Positions 1-5,823 of a stretch of DNA of 5,823 nucleotides are shown here, piece by piece (the stretch's first letter is position 1; each line of letters starts with the position of its first letter). The translations under genes were made by a program, and so were the position numbers. The notes beneath the pieces were generated by a model that was not told the DNA's origin, searched no databases, and saw nothing but the letters and a program-made list of their open reading frames with translations. This DNA is from Clostridia bacterium (lineage in GTDB: Bacteria > Bacillota > UBA994 > PWPR01): NCBI GenBank assembly GCA_003557085.1, contig PWPR01000143.1, forward strand, positions 1 through 5,823, read 5' to 3'.

Positions 1-1511
1 AAATAATTGGACTTGAAAATAAAGTAAAACCTAAATGGTCACGTTTGAATGATATGGCCATGTTTATACATCCTGATGATCAAGATGTATTAAGAATAAA
101 GATTGAGAAACTACTTGCAGGAGAAACTATCTCCGAAGGTGATGATTACAGAATAGTAGATGTTGATAAAAAAACTCATTGGGTAAGAGATTTAGGACAT
201 AAGCCGAAGATAGATGATAATGGAAATATTGAGTTTATTGTTGGGTTTTATCAGAAAATTGATGAAAGAAAGAAGCTAGAGCTAGAGTTAGAGAATCAAA
301 GACAAACTTATCAGCAACTCTTTGATAATTCTTCTCAAGCTATGGTTTTAGCTGATAGCTCACTAACAATCCAAAATATTAATTACGAGTATACAAGGCT
401 ATTTGGATATTCCATAGAGGAAGCTTTAGGGCAGCCTATTTATTTGATTATACCTGATGATGTTACTAATGAGGTGTTAAAAAATACAGATAGATTAAGA
501 GAGGGAGAAAATGTTTCCGGTGAGACTATAAGGGTAAATAAGAATGGATTGAGGATCTCTGTGTCTTTTAACGCATTCCCAGTTAGAATAGGAGATAATA
601 GTTTTGGATTTTATGAAATTTATGAAGACATCTCTTATAGAAAGAACATAGAGAATGAGCTAGAGGAACAGAAAGTGCTTTTTGAGCAGCTATTTTCTTT
701 ATCACTAGAAGCAATAGTGTTGCAAGGAAAAAATGGTGAAGTATTAAGGGCAAATAAATCGTTTTGTGATACTTTTAAGTATGATGAAGATAAAATAATT
801 AATAAGGATTTAAACAGCTTAATTACTCCTTATCGTCTCAAAGAAGAAGGTAAAAAGTTTCTTGAAGCATCTGTGAAAGGTGAGAGCCTAATAAAAGAAA
901 CGATTCGAGCCAAAAGTGATGGTGAAGAGATAAGTGTTTCAATCCATTCTTTCCCGATTAAGTTGCCAGATAATTCCTTAGGCATATATACAATATATAA
1001 TGATATCTCTGAAAGAAAAAAAGAAGAAGAAAGAATAAGATATCTATCTTATCATGACGAGCTGACAGGTCTTTATAATAGGAGATATTTTGAAAATGAA
1101 CTAAAGAGACTTGATAAGTCCAGAGATTTACCAATTAGTATTATCGTTGGTGATATTGATAGTCTTAAGTATATCAATGATACTTATGGTCATGTTGCTG
1201 GGGATAAGCTTATCAAAGAAGTAGCTCAAGTAATCAGTAAACAGTTAAGAGAGTATGACGTTTTGGCAAGACTAGGTGGAGATGAGTTTGCGGCTTTATT
1301 GCCAAGTACTTCATTTGAGGATGCTAAAAAAATAAGTCAGAGAGTAATAAAAGCATTAAATGAGAAAAAAGATGCTTTTGAGTTTAATGTGTCAGTATCT
1401 CTTGGGTATGCCACAAAAACTAGTTTTACTAATAGGTTGTCCAGTATTTTTGAAGAGGCTGATAATAACATGTATAAAGTCAAAGAAAAAGGGTTTGAAG
1501 AGGAAGAATAA
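1..1511 (+). CDS. PAS-PAS-PAS-GGDEF diguanylate cyclase, 5' partial
   Basis: This is a cytoplasmic sensor enzyme predicted to make cyclic-di-GMP from two GTP. The frame is open from the left edge (first full codon at 3), and a TTG at 45 lies inside a PAS domain, so the true start is upstream. Residues are numbered from the codon at 45. A PAS_3-type domain, its N-terminus missing, ends near residue 73 (FIHPDD at 7-12). Two further PAS domains follow at about 87-197 and 210-322, ending EDIS and NDIS and joined by charged helical linkers. GGDEF spans about 333-488. Its metal and substrate residues D370, N378, H383 and D387 are present, GGDEF is at 411-415, and an RxxD inhibitory site (R402, D405) sits five residues before it. 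No membrane segment is visible in this part. It is the first seen gene of an operon with the next one, overlapping it by one base. Activity and fold are family knowledge; the PAS ligands are unknown. Confidence 0.93.
   Translation, partial: IIGLENKVKPKWSRLNDMAMFIHPDDQDVLRIKIEKLLAGETISEGDDYRIVDVDKKTHWVRDLGHKPKIDDNGNIEFIVGFYQKIDERKKLELELENQRQTYQQLFDNSSQAMVLADSSLTIQNINYEYTRLFGYSIEEALGQPIYLIIPDDVTNEVLKNTDRLREGENVSGETIRVNKNGLRISVSFNAFPVRIGDNSFGFYEIYEDISYRKNIENELEEQKVLFEQLFSLSLEAIVLQGKNGEVLRANKSFCDTFKYDEDKIINKDLNSLITPYRLKEEGKKFLEASVKGESLIKETIRAKSDGEEISVSIHSFPIKLPDNSLGIYTIYNDISERKKEEERIRYLSYHDELTGLYNRRYFENELKRLDKSRDLPISIIVGDIDSLKYINDTYGHVAGDKLIKEVAQVISKQLREYDVLARLGGDEFAALLPSTSFEDAKKISQRVIKALNEKKDAFEFNVSVSLGYATKTSFTNRLSSIFEEADNNMYKVKEKGFEEEE
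303..1010 (+). repeat. Two related PAS units in tandem within the first gene
   Basis: Residues 87-197 and 210-322 (numbered from nt 45) align along their length. Both begin with a QLF segment followed by an A(M/I)VL strand. Both end with ETIR, then G-x-x-ISVS, then FP, then NS-x-G-x-Y-x-IY-x-DIS-x-RK. The shared tail motifs keep the same spacing, which suggests an old internal duplication that has diverged at DNA level. The cores differ: the first copy has the typical FGYSIEEALG helix, while the second has a degenerate FKYDEDKIIN version, so they may sense different things. Confidence 0.75.
1498..1505 (+). promoter_or_regulatory. Ribosome binding site and TAATG coupling junction for the second gene
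   Basis: A purine-rich AAGAGGAA lies in the last codons of the upstream gene, with its AGGA core six bases before the ATG at 1511. The stop TAA (1509-1511) shares its last A with that ATG. This supports the ATG at 1511 as the start and suggests translation is coupled to the upstream gene. There is no room for a separate intergenic promoter; one inside the upstream gene cannot be excluded. Confidence 0.75.
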
Positions 1512-4500
1512 TGCATAATTACATTGATGAAATACTGGCAACTATAGAAGAGTGCATTATAGTAGTTGATAAAGACTATAGATTAGAAAAAATTAATACT
1601 AAAACCTTTGACTTATTTAAGCTACATAGGCAAGACATCATAGGGAGAGAGTTCAAGGAGTTTTTTACCTGTCTTGAAAGAAATTGCCTACTTGATAGGT
1701 TAGTAAATCTTAAAGTTGGTGAAGAAGAAGAGTTTAATAACTTTCCCATAGAAGCTAATAATGTCAAGAAATATATTTCAGGCAAACTAAGAAGTTTTTC
1801 TGATGAAGAGGGAGAGCATATAATATTGATATTTAACGATACCTCACTTTTGAACTACATGGAAGAAGAGTTAGCATCTAGCGAGAACAAGTTCAGGAGT
1901 TTATACAATTCCTTACTAACTGGATATACCTTAAGAAAAATCCTCTATAATGCTGATGGTGAACCCTTAGATTATTTATACCTAGAGACTAATCCAGCTT
2001 ATCAGATAATTACTGGAAAAAATCGAGAAGAAATTATTGGTAAGACTTATTTAGATCTTTATAAAGATAATGATTCTTTGTGGCTAGATTTATATCACAA
2101 AGTTGCAAAAAGTGGAAAGACTGAAGTGTTTGAAAGCTATGTAGAATCTCTAGATAAATACTTAAGAGCTAGTGTGTTCAAAGTTTCTAAAGATGAAATC
2201 GGTGTTATAACTGAAGACATAACAAAGCAGAAAGCTCTGGAAAAAACGTTAGAGAGTGAGAGAGAATTTTTTAAGAGATTATTCTCATCTGTACAAAATG
2301 GGTATGCCTATTGCGAAATCGTTGAAGAAAATGATTGTTTAGATTTTAAATATTTAGAAGTTAATCCTACATTTCTTAAGTTTACGAAGTCAAAATACGA
2401 GGATGTTATAAATAATGTTTCAAGAGATGTATATCCCCATGGGAGAATGATTGACAGTGAGAAGACAGATCGAGTTATTAAGCTATATAGGGATGCAGCA
2501 TTTGAGGGGAGTATAAAACGTTTTGATATTTACTCTAATGTTATGATGAGAGATATCGAAATAGTCGTTTATGGTTTTGGTGATGGGACATTTACTGTTG
2601 AATATATTGATATAAGTGAACGTATAAGCCTTAGAAACGACTTAGAAGCTGAAAAAGAGAAATTTTTCAACTTATTTGATAAAATGCATGATGCTTTTGC
2701 ATTGCTTGAAGTTGATTGTGATGATGCTAGTGTTAAAGACATTAAAGTCTTAGAGATTAACCCAGCTTGTGAAGCTGTTACTGGCTTGGATGCTAGTAAG
2801 ATAGAGGGCAAAAGAATACAAGACATTTTCGAAAATACTGACATCTCACAAAGCAGTTATAATGCAATCAAGGACATTTATTTGCAGACTCTAGTGGATG
2901 AGAAAAGGGAAGTTCGTGGATACAGGAAAGCTTTCGATAGGTATTTTTATGTCACTTCATTCTTAGTAGATGATAATAAGTTGGCAGTAATCATGAGAGA
3001 TTTTACTAAGCAAAAAGAGCTTGAAGATGATTTATTTGCAGAAAAAGAACAGTTTAGATTGTTATTTGAAAATACATTAAGTGGATTTGCCTTACATGAG
3101 GTTATCTTTGATGATGGTAAGGCAGTTGACTTTATTACAAGAAAAGCAAACCCAGCTTTTCTGGAACTAGGATATCAAAATGCAGATAAGATAATTAATA
3201 TTAAGGCTTCAGATTATTTAGAAATCAAGAACAATGATTGGCCTGAAGACTCTCTAATTCATGATTATGGCTATGTTGCAAAGACAGGTCTATCTATACG
3301 AAAAGAGTATTATACAAGAACTTTTGATAAGTATGTGGATATTGCAATATCTAAAGTTGATGATTCTTACGTAGCTGTAGCTATTAATGACATTACTGAG
3401 AGAAAAAAAGCGGAAGAAAGTTTGGAATGGAATTTAGAAGTATTGAAGCAAGCTCAAGCGATAGCACTTTTGGGAAGTTTTGAATTTAGCTTTGCTGATA
3501 ATTCAGTTTGGTTATCTGAAGAAGCTAGAATGATTCATAATATTACTAAAGAAAGAATAAGTGTAGAAGAGTTTTTGAATATGATTAAAAAAGATGATAA
3601 GGAGTCATTTTTAAGTTATTTTAGAAAAATATATTATAGAACAGGCAAAGAAGTTGACCACACTTATCAAGTTGAGATTAATCAAAGAAAAAAAATTAAA
3701 CATATTCACATGAGAGGGATAGTAAAAGAAGATACAAACTCACTGAAAATAATTGGGGTTTTCCAGGATATTTCAGACTATATCTGTGCTCAAGAAGATC
3801 TAGTTGTAAGTGAGTTGAAATATAGGAAAATAATCGAGAGTGCCTCAGATATTATGATTATTTACGATAGAGATTTAAATGTAAATTATAGGAGTCCTAA
3901 TATAGAGAGAATTTTAGGGTGGAGTGAACAAGATTTTGATAATTTTGGAAACTTTAGCATTCTGCATCCAAATGACATAGCTATTGCCAAAGGAGCTATG
4001 AGAGATGTTATGAGCTCGGGCTTAGGCGCAAGGAAGCAATTTGAAGTTAGAGTAAGAGCAAAGTCTGGTGAATATAGAGAGACAATTAATACTGTTGTTA
4101 ATTTGCTAGAAGATCCTCATATTAATGGACTACTAATAAATTATATAGATGTTACAGAATTAAAAGAAAAAGAAAGAGAGATTAAGTATCTCAATGAGGT
4201 TGACACTCTTACTGGACTGTATAGTAGAAAATATTTTGAGAACAAGCTGGATGATTTTGATGAAGAAGAAAATCTGCCATTAGCTGTTATTATGGCAGAT
4301 TTAAACGGTCTTAAGTTAACTAATGATATGTTTGGTCAAAGTAAGGGAGATCAAGTCCTAAGTACTTTAGGGACTTTCATAAAATCAGCTTGCGATGATA
4401 ATATGATACCAATTAGGTTTGGTGGAGATGAGTTTTGCACTATAGTAAAGAATGCGGATAGTAAAAGGGTTGAAAGTTTTATCGAGGAGTTACAAAGTAA

Positions 4501-5230
4501 GTATGAGGATTTCCGTAGGATTTCTAATAATGAGCTGTTTTACCCAAGCATCTCATTGGGCTATAAAATTAAAAACAGCAAGGAAAAGCCATTAGATCAA
4601 ATAATAAGAGAAGCAGAGGAGAAAATGTATGATAATAAACTCTTTGAAAATCAAAGCATTCATAGTGCCTCATCATTAATAGCATCAATTAAGACAGCTC
4701 TCCATGAGAAGAGCTTTGAAACAGAAGAGCATTCTGATAGGATGGCAAAATACTCTAAAGAAATTGGGAAGTGCTTAGGTTTATCGGATAGTGAGCTTCA
4801 GATACTTTCATCTGCCGCAGAACTTCACGACATTGGAAAGATAGGCATAGATAATAGTATTTTGACCAAAGAATCAGATCTAACAGAGGAAGAGTGGGAG
4901 GTCATTGAACGCCATCCTGAAATAGGTTTTAGAATAGCACAGTCTTCTGGAGAACTTAGCAGTATTGCAGAATACATCTTATATCATCATGAGAGGTATG
5001 ATGGTAAAGGTTACCCAGCTGGTCTTGAAAAAGAAGAAATTCCTCTATATTCAAGAATAATTGCTATTGCAGATGCTTTTGATGTTATGATAACGGATAG
5101 GCCTTATCGTAAGAAAATGTCTTTAGAGAAGGCAATTGAAGAGCTAGAGAAGAATAAAGGCAGTCAGTTTGATCCTAAGTTAGTTGATATGTTTATCAAT
5201 GAGGTAGTTTCTACTCTTAAAATTAAATAA
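1511..5230 (+). CDS. Seven-PAS GGDEF/HD-GYP bifunctional cyclic-di-GMP signalling protein
   Basis: This complete 1239-residue protein is predicted to be cytoplasmic, with no hydrophobic membrane segment or signal peptide. PAS domains lie at about 5-112, 126-238, 253-369, 385-499, 515-629, 647-755 (PAS_3-like) and 770-882. Most end in the D-I/F/V-T/S motif and lead into charged helical linkers. GGDEF spans about 893-1043, with D930, N938, D947 and GGDEF at 971-975. The usual RxxD inhibitory site is replaced by DDNM (962-965) and the usual His by Q943. HD-GYP spans about 1050-1236: E1070, H1074, HDIGK at 1106-1110, H1135, HHERYDGKGYP at 1159-1169 and D1188, a full metal-ligand set. The family hydrolyses cyclic-di-GMP to pGpG or GMP, so this protein could both make and destroy it, or use GGDEF as a regulatory GTP site. 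The start is supported by the ribosome binding site and by PAS homology beginning at once. PAS ligands are unknown. Confidence 0.96.
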   Translation: MHNYIDEILATIEECIIVVDKDYRLEKINTKTFDLFKLHRQDIIGREFKEFFTCLERNCLLDRLVNLKVGEEEEFNNFPIEANNVKKYISGKLRSFSDEEGEHIILIFNDTSLLNYMEEELASSENKFRSLYNSLLTGYTLRKILYNADGEPLDYLYLETNPAYQIITGKNREEIIGKTYLDLYKDNDSLWLDLYHKVAKSGKTEVFESYVESLDKYLRASVFKVSKDEIGVITEDITKQKALEKTLESEREFFKRLFSSVQNGYAYCEIVEENDCLDFKYLEVNPTFLKFTKSKYEDVINNVSRDVYPHGRMIDSEKTDRVIKLYRDAAFEGSIKRFDIYSNVMMRDIEIVVYGFGDGTFTVEYIDISERISLRNDLEAEKEKFFNLFDKMHDAFALLEVDCDDASVKDIKVLEINPACEAVTGLDASKIEGKRIQDIFENTDISQSSYNAIKDIYLQTLVDEKREVRGYRKAFDRYFYVTSFLVDDNKLAVIMRDFTKQKELEDDLFAEKEQFRLLFENTLSGFALHEVIFDDGKAVDFITRKANPAFLELGYQNADKIINIKASDYLEIKNNDWPEDSLIHDYGYVAKTGLSIRKEYYTRTFDKYVDIAISKVDDSYVAVAINDITERKKAEESLEWNLEVLKQAQAIALLGSFEFSFADNSVWLSEEARMIHNITKERISVEEFLNMIKKDDKESFLSYFRKIYYRTGKEVDHTYQVEINQRKKIKHIHMRGIVKEDTNSLKIIGVFQDISDYICAQEDLVVSELKYRKIIESASDIMIIYDRDLNVNYRSPNIERILGWSEQDFDNFGNFSILHPNDIAIAKGAMRDVMSSGLGARKQFEVRVRAKSGEYRETINTVVNLLEDPHINGLLINYIDVTELKEKEREIKYLNEVDTLTGLYSRKYFENKLDDFDEEENLPLAVIMADLNGLKLTNDMFGQSKGDQVLSTLGTFIKSACDDNMIPIRFGGDEFCTIVKNADSKRVESFIEELQSKYEDFRRISNNELFYPSISLGYKIKNSKEKPLDQIIREAEEKMYDNKLFENQSIHSASSLIASIKTALHEKSFETEEHSDRMAKYSKEIGKCLGLSDSELQILSSAAELHDIGKIGIDNSILTKESDLTEEEWEVIERHPEIGFRIAQSSGELSSIAEYILYHHERYDGKGYPAGLEKEEIPLYSRIIAIADAFDVMITDRPYRKKMSLEKAIEELEKNKGSQFDPKLVDMFINEVVSTLKIK
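1886..3397 (+). repeat. Four tandem related PAS units in the second gene
   Basis: Residues 126-629 hold four PAS domains more like each other than like the other three in the protein. Each starts with F-x-x-L(F/Y), then a G-Y/F or A-F pair, an acidic loop, and a strand leading into the motif NP(A/T) at N161, N285, N417 and N547, spacings of 124, 132 and 130 residues. Each later has an (F/L)D-x-Y segment (LDKY, FDIY, FDRY, FDKY) and ends with DIT, DIS, DFT or DIT. The linkers also look alike, for instance TKQKALE and TKQKELE. This fits repeated in-frame duplication followed by divergence; no long DNA identity remains to the eye. Confidence 0.8.
4187..4639 (+). other. GGDEF domain of the second protein, RxxD site lost
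   Basis: The domain begins at Y893 (YLNEVDTLTGLYSRK) and runs to about residue 1043. The signature GGDEF is intact at 971-975 and the guanine and metal contacts D930, N938 and D947 are kept. The product-inhibition motif expected at 962-965 reads DDNM, and the FGH motif reads FGQ (Q943). Synthase activity is possible but not assured; a GTP-binding regulatory role for the adjoining HD-GYP domain is an alternative. Confidence 0.85.
4658..5218 (+). other. HD-GYP phosphodiesterase domain of the second protein
   Basis: The domain covers residues 1050-1236. It has the paired signatures HDIGKIGI and HHERYDGKGYP, plus EHSDR, ERHPEIG and ADAFD segments. The extra glutamate four residues before the first histidine (E1070, H1074) corresponds to the ligand I recall from the three-metal HD-GYP structure of Persephonella marina. 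The domain is full length and ends four residues before the stop, so it is neither truncated nor degenerate. Confidence 0.93.
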
Positions 5231-5239
5231 AGTAAAAAG

Positions 5240-5273
5240 CCTAAAAGAGCAGCTATCTAGCTGCTCTTTTAGG
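5240..5273. terminator. Bidirectional intrinsic terminator between convergent genes
   Basis: A perfect inverted repeat pairs CCTAAAAGAGCAGCTA (5240-5255) with its reverse complement at 5258-5273; in practice the loop is likely 4-6 bases. A GC-rich inner stem, GAGCAGC with GCTGCTC, is followed by TTTTAGGTCTTT on the plus strand and by TTTTAGGCTTTTTAC on the minus strand. The site can therefore end transcripts from both sides. The minus-strand T tract is the stronger. It begins ten bases after the stop of the HD-GYP gene and lies about 30 bases past the stop of the phosphatase gene. Confidence 0.87.
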
Positions 5274-5302
5274 TCTTTGGGTGATCTTAGGGAATGGGCT
5301 TA

Positions 5303-5823
5303 TTAAAACTTTACTATATCAACTGTTTTTCCTAACTTAGTTAGCTTTTCAATCAATAAGGGCATAATTATGTTTCTCTCTAAAATGCCCATTTGTACAA
5401 AAGAAGTGTCAGTATGTGCAGCATTATATGCTTGTCCCCAAAAAATTTTTATAGAATCTGCTTCATGGATATTTTTTGCAATAAGGCTTACACATGATTC
5501 TTCATCGTAAGTACTAGGGTCTCTTTCTAAGATATTATACACTTGATTTAGAGTGACAGCTCCTTCGGTAACAATATCAATTCCTTCAATCTTATATTGT
5601 GGCGGTCTAGCAAATGATGGTGAAATTTGAATTACCTCGACATTCTTTTTTAGAACCCTTGAGGCAATATCTGCAGTAGTTGAGCCACAGAGAGCTTTTT
5701 TGCCAGGCTCCTCCATAAATGATTTAATGTACCTGTCATCATCTTCAGGGTTTTCTGGTGGACCTGACATTAAACTAAATGTTTTTGCTTTTCTAGCACT
5801 GAGTAAAGTAGCTGTCACATCAT
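5303..5823 (-). CDS. SpoIIE-family PP2C-type protein phosphatase, C-terminal part
   Basis: The gene reads leftward from beyond the right edge and stops at 5305-5303. The GTG at 5818 is probably not its start: the codon before it is GAT, and the one before that ends in AT, which fits the DD of a PP2C GDDxT motif running into VTATLLSARK. Residues are numbered from 5818. Beyond the phosphatase end lies an extra domain of about 155 residues with SGPPENPEDDD (18-28), CGSTTADIA (44-52), RPPQYKIEGIDIVTEG (71-86), ADSIKIFWGQA (120-130) and a GIxxN-like segment near 144-149. I recall this arrangement from SpoIIE-like phosphatases of anaerobic Firmicutes, often next to iron hydrogenase genes. The family removes phosphate from serine or threonine on regulatory proteins; the extra domain's function is unknown to me. 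The recalled similarity is from memory, not a search. The catalytic half is outside the window. Confidence 0.78.
   Translation of the reverse strand, partial: DVTATLLSARKAKTFSLMSGPPENPEDDDRYIKSFMEEPGKKALCGSTTADIASRVLKKNVEVIQISPSFARPPQYKIEGIDIVTEGAVTLNQVYNILERDPSTYDEESCVSLIAKNIHEADSIKIFWGQAYNAAHTDTSFVQMGILERNIIMPLLIEKLTKLGKTVDIVKF

Noticed and set aside
1576..1785. Minus-strand 69-codon open frame inside the PAS1 region of the second gene
   Set aside because: It lies wholly opposite a strongly supported domain, is rich in Ser and Leu as expected from antisense to a Glu/Asp/Lys-rich gene, and resembles no family.
2569..2844. Minus-strand 91-codon open frame opposite PAS3 and PAS4
   Set aside because: It is antisense to clear PAS coding sequence and has the low-complexity Ser/Leu make-up of a shadow frame, with no recognisable domain.
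1511..5230. LOV-type or heme-type PAS sensor within the seven-PAS protein
   Set aside because: None of the PAS domains shows the flavin-binding GxNCRFLQ motif, and no histidine pattern typical of heme PAS domains stands out, so no ligand is assigned.
5274..5302. Possible small RNA or regulatory element between the terminator and the phosphatase stop
   Set aside because: Only 29 bases remain, with no convincing stem or promoter; it reads as the 3' untranslated end of the phosphatase transcript.
1..5823. Previously undescribed defence, phage or mobile system
   Set aside because: All three genes fit known signalling families, composition is even throughout, and there are no transposase, integrase, direct-repeat or spacer-array signals.

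Overview
The window is AT-rich, almost fully coding, and carries three protein genes and one intergenic terminator. The protein families suggest a low-GC anaerobic bacterium of the Clostridia or Halanaerobiales type. The clues are soluble multi-PAS GGDEF and GGDEF/HD-GYP proteins and a SpoIIE-like PP2C phosphatase with the extra C-terminal domain I recall from anaerobic Firmicutes. The species cannot be named from this sequence, and nothing looks like a mobile element, CRISPR array, tRNA or rRNA.

Layout. Positions 1-1511 (+) hold the C-terminal part of a PAS-PAS-PAS-GGDEF diguanylate cyclase whose start lies before the window. Positions 1511-5230 (+) hold a complete 1239-residue protein with seven PAS domains, then GGDEF, then HD-GYP. 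Its ATG shares one base with the upstream stop codon (TAATG), so the two genes form an operon and are probably translationally coupled. Positions 5231-5302 are a short gap between convergent genes, with a perfect palindrome that can terminate transcription in both directions. Positions 5303-5823 (-) hold the C-terminal part of a SpoIIE-family phosphatase that runs off the right edge.

How it works together. The first two genes make a cyclic-di-GMP signalling pair. The first is a synthase with an intact active site and an intact RxxD product-inhibition site. The second has both a synthase-type domain (GGDEF intact, RxxD lost, one usual His replaced by Gln) and a complete HD-GYP hydrolase domain. 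No membrane segment is seen in either, so both look cytoplasmic and would take input through stacked PAS domains of unknown ligand. The second protein contains four related PAS units in tandem at a period of about 124-132 residues, pointing to internal duplication. The phosphatase gene is convergent and is a separate transcription unit.

The families are all known. I see no evidence for a wholly new system. The points of interest are the coupled synthase/hydrolase pair, the asymmetric feedback sites, the PAS array and the shared terminator.
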